Shown here: one piece after another, positions 16,673 through 27,066 of the stretch | Position numbering within the stretch: the stretch's first letter is position 1 | Layout of the letters: every line of letters starts with the position of its first letter | Source of the DNA: Rothia santali | Lineage (GTDB): Bacteria; Actinomycetota; Actinomycetes; Actinomycetales; Micrococcaceae | NCBI RefSeq assembly: GCF_024199905.1 | Contig: NZ_JANAFB010000019.1 | Span: forward strand, 1-62,628 | DNA length: 62,628 bases | Direction: 5' to 3' | Notes under the pieces: model-generated | Database searches by the model: none | What the model saw: only the letters and a program-made list of their open reading frames with translations | What the model was told of the DNA's origin: nothing | Translations under genes and position numbers: made by a program

Positions 16673-18460
16673 CTACCGGCCGTCGGCCTCGCCGAGCGCC
16701 GCGGACGCCGAGCCGCCGTCTCCCGCCGCGGCGCCGGCGTCGTCCCCCTGCGACCGCTGCTGCCGGTTCTGGGTCGTCTTGGGCACGCGGGTCTCGAACT
16801 CGGGACCGGTCTCCTCGTCGAACTCCGGGCGCATCCGGTACTCCTGGACGGAGTCCCAGTCGTCGGTCGCGCGGCGGCGGTACTCCTCCACGGGCAGGAC
16901 CTGCTTCCACTGCCGCGTCTTCATCGGCGGCAGCTCGCCCGCGTCCTCCTTCAGCGCCCGCAGGATCATCCAGACCTGCAGGTAGGCCAGGATGAAGATC
17001 GGGAAGCCGATGACGATGATGATGTTCTGCATCGCGCTCAGCCCGTTCTCCCCGGCGACCAGCAGCACGGAGGTGCAGACCAGCCCGATCGCGATGGCCC
17101 AGAAGATGCGCTGGCGCTTGGGCGAGTCGCCCTCGTGGCCGTTGGCGATCGAGTCCATCACCAGCGCGCCCGAGTCGATGGTGGTCACGAAGAAGATGAG
17201 GATCAGCACCAGGACGAGCACGGCCGTCACGGGCAGCCACGGGTAGTTCTCGAGGAAGTGGAACAGCGCGCCGGGGATGTCGCCGTCGTCGACCACCCGC
17301 TCCACCAGCCCGCCGCCGCCGTTGAGCTCGATGTCGAAGGAGCTCATCCCGAACACGCCGACCCAGATCGCGGTGAACAGCGTCGGCAGGCCCAGCACGC
17401 CGACGACGAACTGGCGGATGGTGCGCCCCTGGGAGATCTTGGCGATGAACAGCCCCACGAAGGGCGCCCAGCAGATGTCCCAGGCCCAGTAGAAGACCGT
17501 CCACTGGCCCAGCCAGGAGCTGTCGCCGAAGGTGTGGTTGAACAGGGCCATCTGCGGCAGCCGGGCGACGAAGTGCCCGAGGGACTCGATGGTCCCCTGG
17601 AGCACGAACATCGAGGTGCCCGCCATGAGCACGAAGATCATGAACGCGATCGCCATGATGATGTTCAGGTTGGACAGCCGCTTGATGCCCTTGTCCAGCC
17701 CGGACAGGAGCGAGGCCAGCCCCATGGCGGTGATGACGGCGATGATGACCGCCTGCAGGGGCCCGGTGTACGGCACCCCGTACTGGTAGGCCAGCCCGGC
17801 GTTCAGCTGCAGCGCCCCGAGGCCCACCGAGACGGACAGGCCGAACACGGAACCGACCAGCGTCAGGATGTCGATGGCCTTGCCGACGGGCCCGTGGATC
17901 CGGTCGCCCAGCAGCGGCTGGAACGCCGAGGAGACGCGCGGCGGCAGCTTGCGCTTGTACGTGAAGTACCCGAAGCACAGGGCCGGGACCGCGAGGATGG
18001 CCCACATGAACAGCCCGAGGTGCAGGTCGGTGGTCGCGATCGCGTCCATCGCCGCCTCGGGCGTGCCGGGCTCGACGCCGGGCCGGGGCGGGACGGCGAA
18101 GTGGTTGATGGGCTCCGCGATCCCCCAGAACATCAGCAGCGAGCCGACCCCCGCGGCGAACATCATGCCGAACCAAGTGGGGGTCGAGTACGCGGGCTTC
18201 GAGTCGTCCGGCCCCAGCTTGACCCGGCCGAAGCGGCTCGCCGCTATGTAGAGCAGGAAGACGAAGAAGCCGGTGGCCCCCAGGATGTAGAACCAGCCGA
18301 GGTAGGTCATCAGGAAGTCCGCGGCCTGCCCGAAGATCCCCAGCATGGGGCCGGGAAGGGTCATGGTCAGGACCGAGAACAGCAGGACGATCAGGGCCGA
18401 GTAGAAGAAGATGGCAGGCGTGGTGCGCAGACCCAACCCGTCGTGGAGCTTGTTCAGCAC
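16673..18460 (-). CDS. BCCT family transporter (choline/glycine betaine type)
   Basis: 595 residues, about 12 membrane helices. It takes up trimethylammonium compounds or related osmolytes. The BCCT signature is clear: [20 protein letters not shown] then [13 protein letters not shown]; another family segment is [20 protein letters not shown]. The long polar C-terminal tail (after about residue 515) may sense osmotic stress as in BetP. The start is GTG at 18460, with GAGGAA 8 bases upstream, preferred over in-frame codons further up. Substrate cannot be fixed from the sequence. Confidence 0.92.
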   Translation of the reverse strand: MLNKLHDGLGLRTTPAIFFYSALIVLLFSVLTMTLPGPMLGIFGQAADFLMTYLGWFYILGATGFFVFLLYIAASRFGRVKLGPDDSKPAYSTPTWFGMMFAAGVGSLLMFWGIAEPINHFAVPPRPGVEPGTPEAAMDAIATTDLHLGLFMWAILAVPALCFGYFTYKRKLPPRVSSAFQPLLGDRIHGPVGKAIDILTLVGSVFGLSVSVGLGALQLNAGLAYQYGVPYTGPLQAVIIAVITAMGLASLLSGLDKGIKRLSNLNIIMAIAFMIFVLMAGTSMFVLQGTIESLGHFVARLPQMALFNHTFGDSSWLGQWTVFYWAWDICWAPFVGLFIAKISQGRTIRQFVVGVLGLPTLFTAIWVGVFGMSSFDIELNGGGGLVERVVDDGDIPGALFHFLENYPWLPVTAVLVLVLILIFFVTTIDSGALVMDSIANGHEGDSPKRQRIFWAIAIGLVCTSVLLVAGENGLSAMQNIIIVIGFPIFILAYLQVWMILRALKEDAGELPPMKTRQWKQVLPVEEYRRRATDDWDSVQEYRMRPEFDEETGPEFETRVPKTTQNRQQRSQGDDAGAAAGDGGSASAALGEADGR

Positions 18461-18562
18461 GTGCGAATTCCTCGCGGTGGGATGGGAGATTCCTGCCCCG
18501 CGTGATGCCACCTCCGGGGAGAACGCCGCGCCGGAGACGGCGGGCCGCCCACCATGATAGGG

Positions 18563-19201
18563 CTAGGGTCGCCCGGATGGAGAATCGGCGGCTCCCCCGG
18601 CCCGGGTCCTCAGCTCGGCCCAGAGGCGCTCGACGCCGGCCTCCGTCTCCTCCGGGGCGCCCGAGTTGTCGATGACCCACGTCGCGATCTCGCGCCGCTC
18701 GGCGTCGCTGGCCTGCGCGGCGATCCGGGCCCGCGCGTCGTCCTCGGCCATGCCGCGCTGGCCCACCAGGCGCTCGACGCGGATCCGCTCCGCGGCCTCG
18801 ACCACCACGACGCCGTCGAAGCGGTCCGCCTGGCCCGACTCCGCCAGCAGCGGGATGTCCTCCACCACGACGCCGCGGAAGCCGGGCCGCGTGGGCGCCT
18901 CCTCCCACTGCCGCGCGGCCTCCTCCCGGACGGCGGGGTGGACGATCGAGTTGAGCACCTGCCGGGCCTCCTCGTCGCCGAAGACCAGGCGGGCCAGGGC
19001 CGAGCGGTCGAGCGCGCCGTCGGGCCTCACCACCCCGGCCCCGAACTCGTCCGCCACCTCGGCCAGCAGCGGCGACCCGGGCGCCATGAGCTCCCGGGAG
19101 ATCCTGTCCGCGTCGATCACGACGGCGCCGTGGCCGGCCAGCAGCCCCGCCACGGTGGACTTGCCCGCCCCGATGCCCCCCGTCAGTCCGATGTGCAGCA
19201 C
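18563..19201 (-). CDS. coaE: Dephospho-CoA kinase
   Basis: 212 residues. CoaE phosphorylates the 3'-hydroxyl of dephospho-CoA, the last step of CoA synthesis. P-loop GLTGGIGAGKST is at the N-terminus; DADRISRELMAPGSPL and VVVEDIPLLAESG are typical. It sits between uvrB and rpsA as in many actinobacteria, but here the BCCT gene and yigZ are interposed. Divergent from yigZ. Confidence 0.96.
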   Translation of the reverse strand: MLHIGLTGGIGAGKSTVAGLLAGHGAVVIDADRISRELMAPGSPLLAEVADEFGAGVVRPDGALDRSALARLVFGDEEARQVLNSIVHPAVREEAARQWEEAPTRPGFRGVVVEDIPLLAESGQADRFDGVVVVEAAERIRVERLVGQRGMAEDDARARIAAQASDAERREIATWVIDNSGAPEETEAGVERLWAELRTRAGGAADSPSGRP

Positions 19202-19280
19202 GCCAGCCTCCTCGATCCCGCCCGGCGCCGTGCCCGACGCCGGTCCTCTCCGGTCCCAGCCTAGCCGCCCCCGCGCCGTC

Positions 19281-19286
19281 TAGCAT
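19281..19286 (+). promoter_or_regulatory. -10 box of yigZ (leaderless)
   Basis: TAGCAT, then 6 bases, then ATG at 19293. Confidence 0.55.
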
Positions 19287-19292
19287 GGGACG

Positions 19293-20027
19293 ATGACCGT
19301 TTCCGAGACCCCCGCCGCCGAGGAGGCCCGCGCCCGCAGCTACACGGTGCTCGCCGCGCCGGGCCGCGCCGAGAACGTGCTCGAGATCAAGCGCAGCGAG
19401 TTCCTCGGCTACGCCGCCCGCGTGGAGACCGAGGCGCAGGCCAGGGAGCACATCGAGGCGGTCCGCAGGGGCCATCGCGACGCCCGGCACGTGTGCACCG
19501 CCTTCGTCCTCGGCGCCGACCGGGAGGTCCAGCGCTCCAGCGACGACGGCGAGCCGGCCGGGACCGCGGGCATCCCGATGCTGCAGGCGATCCTGGCCCA
19601 CCGGGCCCCGCTCACGGCCGGGGGGCCCGCCGCGGAGGGCGAGCGGGCGGACCTCTCGGACGTGTGCGTGGCCGTGGTGCGCTACTTCGGCGGGATCAAG
19701 CTGGGCGCCGGGGGGCTGGTCCGGGCCTACACCGACGCCGTCGCGTCCACGCTCGACGCCGCCGACCTGGCCCGGCGCGCCCGCCTGCGCCGGGGCGCGA
19801 TCGAGGCCTCCCACGCCGATGCCGGCCGCCTGGAGAACGAGCTGCGGTCCGCGGGGTACACGGTGCTGGGCACCGACTACGAGGCCGCGCACGCGGTGCT
19901 GCGGCTGGCGGTGCGGGACCGGCCCGAGGACCTGGCGGAGGCGGAGCGGCACCTCGCCTCGCTGACCGCGGGCCGCCGGGAGCTCGCCTGGGCGGGCACC
20001 GACTGGATCGACCTGCCGCTGGGCTGA
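19293..20027 (+). CDS. yigZ: YigZ/IMPACT family protein
   Basis: 244 residues. Family core: KRSEFLGYAARVETEAQARE, the DARHVCTAFVLG block, SSDDGEPAGTAGIPMLQAIL and VVRYFGGIKLGAGGLVRAY. The N-terminal domain has the S5-like fold shared with IMPACT and the C-terminal part resembles an EF-G domain V. Its role in bacteria is not settled; in eukaryotes IMPACT acts on translation control. It is the only rightward gene in a leftward block between coaE and rpsA. Confidence 0.92.
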   Translation: MTVSETPAAEEARARSYTVLAAPGRAENVLEIKRSEFLGYAARVETEAQAREHIEAVRRGHRDARHVCTAFVLGADREVQRSSDDGEPAGTAGIPMLQAILAHRAPLTAGGPAAEGERADLSDVCVAVVRYFGGIKLGAGGLVRAYTDAVASTLDAADLARRARLRRGAIEASHADAGRLENELRSAGYTVLGTDYEAAHAVLRLAVRDRPEDLAEAERHLASLTAGRRELAWAGTDWIDLPLG

Positions 20028-20115
20028 GGGGCCCGCGCCCGGGCGGAGAGGCCCGCGGCAGAGCCGGTCCCCCGCGCCCGGGCCCGCGCACGCGACAACG
20101 GGCCCGGGGACGCGA

Positions 20116-20160
20116 AAAGACCCCCTCCCCCGATCCTGAGATCGAAGGGAGGGGGTCTTT
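20116..20160 (-). terminator. Terminator of rpsA
   Basis: AAAGACCCCCTCCC pairs with GGGAGGGGGTCTTT around a 17-base loop, followed on the minus strand by a T run (TCTTTTCG). Classical intrinsic terminator, 44 bp after the rpsA stop. Confidence 0.9.
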
Positions 20161-20203
20161 CAGGCGTCACGCCGGCGCCCTCCTCAGGGGAGGGACCGGG
20201 AGA

Positions 20204-21673
20204 CTACTGACCGCCGGTGAGCTTCTCGCGCAGGGCAGCCAGGGCCTCGTCGGAGGCCAGGGTGCCGGAGTCGTCGGCCGGGGCCTCGGAGGAGTAGCTC
20301 GAGCTGGACGGAGCCGGGGCGGAGCCGCCGGTCGCAGCGGTGGCCGCGGCGTCGGCGTCCTCGGAGACGGCCTTGCGGACCTGCTCCTTGTGGGCCTCCC
20401 AGCGGGCCTGGGCGTTGGCGTACTCCTGCTCCCAGGCGGAACGCTGCGTCTCGTAGCCCTCGAGCCACTCGTTCGACTCGGGGTCGAAGCCCTCGGGGTA
20501 CTTGTAGTTCCCCTGCTCGTCGTAGTCCGCGGCCATGCCGTACATGGCCGGGTCGAACTCGGTGCCCTCGGGGTCGACGCCCTCGTTGGCCTGCTTGAGC
20601 GACAGCGAGATGCGGCGGCGGTCCAGGTCGATGTCGATGACCTTGACGAACAGCTCCTCGCCCACGGACACGACCTGCTCGGCCAGGTCCACGTGGCGCA
20701 CGGCCAGCTCGGAGATGTGCACGAGGCCCTCGATGCCGTCCTCGACGCGGACGAACGCGCCGAAGGGAACGAGCTTGGTGACCTTACCGGGAACGACCTG
20801 GCCCAGCGCGTGAGTGCGGGCGAAGGTCTGCCAGGGGTCCTCCTGGGTGGCCTTGAGCGACAGGGAGACGCGCTCGCGGTCCATGTCGACCTCGAGCACC
20901 TCGACGGTGACCTCCTGGCCGACCTCGACGACCTCGGAGGGGTGGTCGATGTGCTTCCAGGACAGCTCGGAGACGTGCACGAGGCCGTCCACGCCGCCCA
21001 GGTCGACGAAGGCGCCGAAGTTGACGATCGAGGAGACGACGCCGGTGCGGACCTGGCCCTTCTCCAGCTTGTTGAGGAAGTTGGAGCGGACCTCGGACTG
21101 GGTCTGCTCGAGCCAGGCGCGGCGGGACAGGACCACGTTGTTGCGGTTCTTGTCCAGCTCGATGATCTTGGCCTCGATCTGCTGGCCGATGTAGGGGGCC
21201 AGGTCGCGGACGCGACGCATCTCGACCAGGGAGGCGGGCAGGAAGCCGCGGAGGCCGATGTCCAGGATGAGACCACCCTTGACGACCTCGATGACGGTGC
21301 CCTCGACGACGCCGTCGTCTTCCTTGATCTTCTCGATGTCGCCCCAGGCGCGCTCGTACTGAGCCCGCTTCTTGGAGAGGATCAGGCGGCCTTCCTTGTC
21401 CTCCTTGGTCAGGACGAGAGCCTCGACCTCATCACCAACGGTCACGACCTCACCGGGGTCGACGTCGTGCTTGATGGAGAGCTCGCGGGACGGGATGACG
21501 CCTTCGGTCTTGTACCCGATGTCCAGCAGAACTTCGTCGCGGTCGACCTTGACGACTTCGCCGGAGACGAGGTCACCGTCGTTGAAGTACTTGATGGTCT
21601 CGTCGACGGCCTTGAGGAAGTCCTCTTCGGTTCCGATGTCGTTGATCGCGACCTGAGGGGTGTTGGTGGTCAT
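20204..21673 (-). CDS. rpsA: 30S ribosomal protein S1
   Basis: 489 residues with four S1 RNA-binding domains: GDLVSGEVVKVDRDEVLLDI (about 35-105), EGTVIEVVKGGLILDIGLRG (about 120-190), RTGVVSSIVNFGAFVDLGGV (about 205-275) and VPGKVTKLVPFGAFVRVEDG (about 290-360). The tail is acidic and low-complexity. Four domains is the usual actinobacterial form, against six in E. coli. S1 binds mRNA on the small ribosomal subunit; with so many leaderless messages here, its contribution to initiation is of interest. Confidence 0.97.
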   Translation of the reverse strand: MTTNTPQVAINDIGTEEDFLKAVDETIKYFNDGDLVSGEVVKVDRDEVLLDIGYKTEGVIPSRELSIKHDVDPGEVVTVGDEVEALVLTKEDKEGRLILSKKRAQYERAWGDIEKIKEDDGVVEGTVIEVVKGGLILDIGLRGFLPASLVEMRRVRDLAPYIGQQIEAKIIELDKNRNNVVLSRRAWLEQTQSEVRSNFLNKLEKGQVRTGVVSSIVNFGAFVDLGGVDGLVHVSELSWKHIDHPSEVVEVGQEVTVEVLEVDMDRERVSLSLKATQEDPWQTFARTHALGQVVPGKVTKLVPFGAFVRVEDGIEGLVHISELAVRHVDLAEQVVSVGEELFVKVIDIDLDRRRISLSLKQANEGVDPEGTEFDPAMYGMAADYDEQGNYKYPEGFDPESNEWLEGYETQRSAWEQEYANAQARWEAHKEQVRKAVSEDADAAATAATGGSAPAPSSSSYSSEAPADDSGTLASDEALAALREKLTGGQ

Positions 21674-21883
21674 GTAGTAGGGGCTCCGATGTGGATAGAT
21701 GCGTACTAGGCCGATGCGGCTCGGCCGGGCTCGAACCCGGGCGCGTCAGCGCCGCAGCGGACGTTTGATGAATTGCCGTGCGCACAGGGCGCACCCCCTC
21801 AGTCTACGGATTCGGCCAAGTCGGGTCAACGGACCCGGACACGGCCGCGCCCGCCCCGGTCCTCGCCCCAGCGCCGAGGCGCC

Positions 21884-23224
21884 TCAGAACATGAAGTCGC
21901 AGTACGGCTCCCGCTCCACGGCGAACATCTGGGCGGCGAGATCCGCTCCGTCCCCGCCCACGGCGCCGTACCGGGCCGACGTCGCGCAGCCGCGGAACAC
22001 GGCGGTGGCCAGCAGGTCCGCGGCGAACCGGGCCCGCGGCGCCCCGGGCGCCCACCCGGCGTCGTCGGCCGCCTCGAGGACGCCCTCCCCCGGCCCCGGG
22101 TTCGACGCCGCCGGGGTCACGCGCGCGACGCCGTCCGCGACCTCCAGCTCGTAGGCCCCGGTGACCAGGCCGGCGGGGTCGTCGACCAGCAGCGCCAGCC
22201 GGCCGTCCGCGGCGTAGGCCCGCGACTCCAGCACGCGCGGGACGTCGAGGAGGCGGGTCCACAGCCGGTCCTCGTCGCGCAGGCTGGTGACCGCGCGGGA
22301 GTCGGTCAGCAGGTCGGCGACCTCCCGGCCCGGCGCGTCCTCGAACTCGATCCGGTCCACCAGGTCCAGGGAGAGCAGGTGGTCCCAGAGCGCCACGCGG
22401 GCCCGGTCGCTCGCGGCCTGGAAGTCCTTGACCTCGGCGACGCCGAGCCCCGAGGCCTCGTCCGTGCGCCGCTGGATCGCGACGTACCCCTCCGGACCCT
22501 CGGGCCCCAGGCAGAGGTACCCGAGCCGCTGGCGGACGGGCTCGAGCGAGTTCTCGTACGGGTTGACCGCGCCCACGTGATACTCGGAGACCGCGCGGGA
22601 CCTCACCGGCTGGCCGGCGCGGCGTCGCGCGACGGCGGCCGCGAGCTCGGCGGCGTAGGGGGCCAGCTCGGCGGCGGGCAGCTCGTGGATCCGCACCCGG
22701 GTGGCGGGCGGCCGCCAGCACCGCGGGCAGGATGCGCGGGCGGCGGGTCGTCTCGAGGCGGTAGGACACCACCCGGGAGCTGACGCCGAAGCCGAAGCGG
22801 CCGTAGATGGTCGCCTCGGAGGCCGTCAGCGCCGCGAGCGCGTCCCCCGCCGCTGCGCCTCGGCCAGCTCGGGGCCGAGCATGGACCGCAGCAGGCCGCG
22901 GCGCCGGTGGGTGGGGGCGACGCTCACGGCCGTGACCATCCACGTCCGCGCGGCCCGCGCGCCGACCCACAGGCTCGAGGGGAAGCAGCCGATCGTCGCG
23001 ACGGGCAGCTGCGCGCCCGCGGCGTGGGGCAGGGCGGCGGCCTCGGTGAAGCCGCGCAGCACCAGGCCCGCCTCCTGGTCCGCCCGCGCCGACCAGTCGA
23101 TCACCTCGCGCGTGCCGGGATCCATGTAGAAGGCGGCGTGGATCCGCCGGTGGGCGCGCTCGTACTCGGGGCGCGCCCGGTCGCCGTCCAGGTGGTCGCG
23201 GATCTCGAAGGGGGTGAGTGCCAT
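21884..23224 (-). pseudogene. Eis-like GNAT N-acetyltransferase broken by two frame changes
   Basis: The parts of one Eis-type acetyltransferase (about 440 residues; Eis acetylates lysine or aminoglycoside amines) are spread over three frames. Frame 1 from ATG 23224 (AGGAG ribosome site) covers MALTPFEIRDH to SVAPTHRRRGLLRSMLGPEL, the acetyl-CoA-binding site. Frame 2 continues with ALAALTASEATIYGRFGFGV, the Eis hallmark. Frame 3 carries RIHELPAAELAPYAAELA to the C-terminus DFMF. The first break is in the five-C run at 22844-22848 and needs one extra base; the second is between about 22705 and 22735. Either a recent pseudogene or two sequencing errors. Confidence 0.8.
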
Positions 23225-23351
23225 GGGGTCTCCTGAGGTGGGGCGGAGGGACGAGGGTGGTGCGGAGGGACGAGGGGGCTGCGGCGGTCCGGCTCGGCCC
23301 GCCTGCGTGCGGGCGCTGCCGGGGCGGGCCGGCGCGTCGAGCTGCGCGGGC

Positions 23352-24158
23352 TCAGCCCGCCTGCGCGCGGGCGAAGCGGCGGATGGTGTGCAGCACCGAC
23401 GACTCGTCGTTCGGGCCGATGACGAAGTGCGCGGCGTCCTTGACCTCCCGGTACCCGTTGGCCACGCACATCGAGAACTCCGCGCGCGCCATGAGGGGCA
23501 GGTCGTTCAGGGTGTCGCCGAAGGCCAGGGTGCGCTCGGGCCCCACGCCCAGGTGGTCCTGGAGCCGCGCCAGGGTCTTGCCCTTGTCGACGCCGGGGGC
23601 GGTCACGTCGAGCCAGGAGCGCTCGGAGTCCACGATGTAGGCGTGCTCCCCGTGCGCGGGCTCGAGCGCGGCCTTGATCCGGCTCGAGCGCCCGGCCGGG
23701 TCGAAGACGGTCAGCTTGACGAAGTCGGCCGGCACCTCCTCGTAGTCCGCCACGGTGCGCACGCTGCGGTAGGAGCGGCGCACGACGGCGCGGCGCTCCT
23801 CCGGCGTCGAGACGTGGACGTACGCGGTGCCCCCGGCGCAGGCGATCAGCGTCGGATCCGGGTCCAGCTCCCGCAGGTCGGCCAGGATGCCCAGGGCGCG
23901 CTCGCGCTCGAGCGCGCCCTCCCAGCGGACCTCGCCCGCGCGCTTGATGCGCGCCGCGGAGTCGCCGAGGATCCAGAAGTCCTCCCACACGCCGTCGAAC
24001 AGCTCCTCGACGCGCTCGCACTGCTTGCCGGTGCACGCGACGAACTCGATGCCGGCCTCGGCCGCCTCGGCGAGGACCTCGCGGGCCAGGCCGCGGTCGA
24101 ACTCCCCCGCGCCGTCCAGGAACGTGCCGTCCATGTCGCTGACCGCGAGTCCGATCAT
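23352..24158 (-). CDS. HAD-superfamily (Cof-type, IIB) phosphatase
   Basis: 268 residues. HAD motif I SDMDGTFLDG (nucleophile Asp near residue 9), motif II as the CTGKQ region, motif III Lys in DKGKTLARLQ and motif IV AFGDTLNDLPLMARA. The large IIB cap is present. These enzymes dephosphorylate sugar phosphates, FMN/PLP or similar; substrate unknown. GAAGGAG precedes the ATG. 57 bp downstream of polA on the same strand. Confidence 0.9.
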   Translation of the reverse strand: MIGLAVSDMDGTFLDGAGEFDRGLAREVLAEAAEAGIEFVACTGKQCERVEELFDGVWEDFWILGDSAARIKRAGEVRWEGALERERALGILADLRELDPDPTLIACAGGTAYVHVSTPEERRAVVRRSYRSVRTVADYEEVPADFVKLTVFDPAGRSSRIKAALEPAHGEHAYIVDSERSWLDVTAPGVDKGKTLARLQDHLGVGPERTLAFGDTLNDLPLMARAEFSMCVANGYREVKDAAHFVIGPNDESSVLHTIRRFARAQAG

Positions 24159-24215
24159 CTGCCGTCTCCTTCGCTGGGTGGGATGGGGCGGGCCGCGCGC
24201 GCCGCCCCCGCCGGC

Positions 24216-27020
24216 CTAGTGGGCGGCGTCGTTCCAGGACCGGCCGTGGCCGACCTGGACCTCCATGGGCACGGTCAGGTCCACCGCGCCGCCCATCTGC
24301 TCGACCAGGATCTCCTGGGCCCGCTCGAGTTCGCCGGGGGCGACCTCGACGATGAGCTCGTCGTGGATCTGCAGCAGCAGCCGGGAGTCCAGGCCCTCGG
24401 AGCGCAGCGCCTCGTCCACGCCGAGCATCGCCTTCTTGATGATGTCCGCCGCCGAGCCCTGGATGGGGGCGTTGAGCGCGGCGCGCTCGGCCATCTCGCG
24501 CAGCTGCCGGTTGTCGCTGTGCAGGTCCGGCAGGTAGCGGCGCCGGCCGAGCATGGTCTGGGTGTACCCGTCCTTGCGCGCCTGCTCCACGATGTCCCGC
24601 AGGTAGGTCCGCACGGCCCCGAAGCGCTTGAAGTAGTTGCCCATCAGCTGCCGCGCCTCGTCCACCGAGATCCGCAGCTGCTTGGACAGGCCGAAGGAGG
24701 ACAGCCCGTAGGCGAGCCCGTAGCTCATGGCCTTGACCTTGGAGCGCATCTCCGAGGTGACGTCCTGGGGCTCGACGCCGAAGACCTGCGAGCCGACGTA
24801 CCGGTGCAGGTCCTCCCCGGACCGGTAGGCCTCGATCAGGCCCTCGTCCCCGGACAGGTGCGCCATGATGCGCATCTCGATCTGGGAGTAGTCGGCGGTC
24901 AGCAGCGTCTCGAAGCGGTGCCCGCCGGACTCCCGCGGGTCCACCACGAAGACCCCGCGGATGCGCCGGCCCTCCTCGGTGCGGATGGGGATGTTCTGCA
25001 GGTTCGGGTCGGTCGAGGAGAGGCGGCCGGTCGCGGCGATGGCCTGCTGGAACGTGGTGTGCACGCGGCCGTCGTCGGAGGTGGCCTTGGCCAGGCCCTC
25101 GACCGTCTGCTTGAGCTTGGTGTAGTCGCGGTAGGTCATCAGGCCCGCGAGGAAGCGCTCGCCGGCGGACTCCGGGGCGGCGTTCTCCAGGAGGTTCTGG
25201 AGGGACTCGACGTCGGTCGAGTAGCCGGACTTGATCTTGCGGGTCTTGGGCATGCCGAGCTCCTCGAAGAGCACGACCTGCAGCTGCTTCGGCGAGCCGA
25301 GGTTCACCTCGTGGCCCGCGGCGTCCCACGCCTCCTGCTGGGCCTGGCCGGCCAGGCCGGCGTAGTACTCGGTCAGCTCGGCGATCTCGGCGGAGTCGAC
25401 GGCCACGCCGAGGCGCTCCATGTCGCCGAGGATCCGCGCCAGGGGCAGCTCGAGGTTCTCGGACAGGCCGGTCATCGAGCGCTCCTCGAGCTGGCCGTCC
25501 AGGGTCGCGCTGAGCGCCTCGGTCAGGGCGGCCAGCTGCGCCTCGTAGGCGGTGTCGACCGAGCCGCCGAAGAGGGTGCCCTCGTTGTCGTCCTCGGCGG
25601 GCTCCGGGAGGGCGCTGTGCAGGAACTGCCCCACGAGGTCCTCGAAGACGTGGTCCCGGCGGCGGGGCAGCGGGATGAAGCCGCAGAGGTAGGCGGAGAG
25701 CGCGGGGTCGTCCACGACGCCGGCCAGCCGCACCCCGGCCTCGGCGAAGGACTTGTGCGCCTCCTTGGCGCCGAAGACGATCTTGGTGGACCCGGCGTCC
25801 TCGAGCCACTCGACCAGCGACTCGCGGGCGGCGCCCTCGAGCTCGTTCCACGGCAGCCACGCCGCGCGGGTCCCGGAGGCCAGGGTCAGCCCCAGGACCT
25901 CGCGCTCGTGGGCGCGGCCGACCTCGCCCTCCGCGTAGTAGGGCCGGAGGGTCACGGCGGCGTTGGCGCGCACGGCGTCGTCGTCCTGCTCCGCGGCCTC
26001 CGGGGAGCTGGCGTGGGCGGCGTCCAGCCACGCGCGGAGCTCCTCGGGGGTCTGCGGGGTCGCGACCTCCTCGATCGCGGAGGTGCTCGCGCGCGGCGCG
26101 GCGGAGTCCTCGGCGAAGACGGCGAAGAGCCGGTCCCGCAGCGAGCTGAACTCGAGGGTGTCGAAGAGCTCGTTGACGGCGTCGCGGTCCGGGCGGGGGT
26201 CCAGGGCGTCGGCGAGGTCCAGGGGGATCTCGACGTCGGTGACCAGCCGGTTGAGGCGGCGGTTGCGGCGGACGTCCTCGACGTGGGCGCGCAGGGCCTC
26301 GCCCTTCTTGCCGGTGATCTCGTCCGCGTGGGCCAGGATCCCCTCGAGGTCGCCGTACTTGGCGATCCACTTGGCCGCGAAGCCGGGGCCGACGCCGGGC
26401 ACGCCCGGCAGGTTGTCGGCCTTCTCCCCCGTCAGGGCGGCCAGGTCCGGGTAGAGGTGCGGGGGCACCGCGTACTTCTCCTCGATGGCCGCGGCGTCCA
26501 GGCGCGGGAGGTCCTTGGTCACGCCCTGGCGCGGGTAGAGCACCGCGACCTGGTCGTTGATCAGCTGGAACGCGTCCCGGTCGCCCGAGACCACGAGCAC
26601 CTCCATCCCGCTGCCGGCCCCGGTGGTGGCCAGGGTCGCGATGATGTCGTCCGCCTCGAAGCCCTCCACGGTGACCGAGGGGATGCCCATGGTCTCCAGG
26701 ACCTGCTTGATCAGGCTGACCTGGCCGCGGAACTCCTGCGGTGTCTCGTCGCGGCCCGCCTTGTACTCGGCGTACTCCTCGCTGCGGAACGTGGGCGTCG
26801 AGAGGTCGAAGGCCACCACCACGTGGGTGGGCTCCTGGTTCTTGATCAGGTTGATCAGCATGGCCGTGAAGCCGTAGACGGCGTTGGTGCACTGGCCGGT
26901 CGACGTCGAGAAGTTCTCGGCGGGCAGCGCGAAGAACGCGCGGAAGGCCATGGAGTGCCCGTCGATGAGCATCAGGCGCTCGGAGCGGGCGGGGGACGTG
27001 GAGGCTGGGGCTGAAGTCAC
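24216..27020 (-). CDS. polA: DNA polymerase I
   Basis: 934 residues. The 5'-3' exonuclease domain is at the N-terminus (LMLIDGHSMAFRAFFALP, FEADDIIATLA, VVSGDRDAFQL, GVPGVGPGFAAKW). The middle domain lacks the DxE carboxylates of a proofreading exonuclease. The polymerase domain has motif A TADYSQIEMRIMAHLSGD, motif B RSKVKAMSYGLAYGLSSFG with Tyr where E. coli has Phe762, and motif C LLLQIHDELIVEV. The start is GTG at 27020, 6 bases after TAGGAT, so probably leaderless. It fills gaps in repair and matures Okazaki fragments. Confidence 0.98.
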   Translation of the reverse strand: MTSAPASTSPARSERLMLIDGHSMAFRAFFALPAENFSTSTGQCTNAVYGFTAMLINLIKNQEPTHVVVAFDLSTPTFRSEEYAEYKAGRDETPQEFRGQVSLIKQVLETMGIPSVTVEGFEADDIIATLATTGAGSGMEVLVVSGDRDAFQLINDQVAVLYPRQGVTKDLPRLDAAAIEEKYAVPPHLYPDLAALTGEKADNLPGVPGVGPGFAAKWIAKYGDLEGILAHADEITGKKGEALRAHVEDVRRNRRLNRLVTDVEIPLDLADALDPRPDRDAVNELFDTLEFSSLRDRLFAVFAEDSAAPRASTSAIEEVATPQTPEELRAWLDAAHASSPEAAEQDDDAVRANAAVTLRPYYAEGEVGRAHEREVLGLTLASGTRAAWLPWNELEGAARESLVEWLEDAGSTKIVFGAKEAHKSFAEAGVRLAGVVDDPALSAYLCGFIPLPRRRDHVFEDLVGQFLHSALPEPAEDDNEGTLFGGSVDTAYEAQLAALTEALSATLDGQLEERSMTGLSENLELPLARILGDMERLGVAVDSAEIAELTEYYAGLAGQAQQEAWDAAGHEVNLGSPKQLQVVLFEELGMPKTRKIKSGYSTDVESLQNLLENAAPESAGERFLAGLMTYRDYTKLKQTVEGLAKATSDDGRVHTTFQQAIAATGRLSSTDPNLQNIPIRTEEGRRIRGVFVVDPRESGGHRFETLLTADYSQIEMRIMAHLSGDEGLIEAYRSGEDLHRYVGSQVFGVEPQDVTSEMRSKVKAMSYGLAYGLSSFGLSKQLRISVDEARQLMGNYFKRFGAVRTYLRDIVEQARKDGYTQTMLGRRRYLPDLHSDNRQLREMAERAALNAPIQGSAADIIKKAMLGVDEALRSEGLDSRLLLQIHDELIVEVAPGELERAQEILVEQMGGAVDLTVPMEVQVGHGRSWNDAAH

Positions 27021-27026
27021 CCTACA

Positions 27027-27032
27027 ATCCTA
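27027..27032 (-). promoter_or_regulatory. -10 box of polA (leaderless)
   Basis: TAGGAT, 6 bases, then GTG at 27020. Divergent from the thioesterase gene in a 46-bp gap. Confidence 0.55.
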
Positions 27033-27066
27033 AACACAGCACCACCCCCGAACATGAGAGCAGGGC

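Noticed and set aside
21725-21742. T-loop-like GGGTTCGAGCCC on the minus strand upstream of rpsA
   Set aside because: The loop has 6, not 7, bases between the stem arms, and no acceptor, D or anticodon arms could be drawn around it; it is a simple palindrome in the rpsA leader.
24216-27020. DNA polymerase I lacking proofreading residues as a novelty
   Set aside because: Loss of the 3'-5' exonuclease site is common in actinobacterial PolA and the Tyr at the Phe762 position is also known there.
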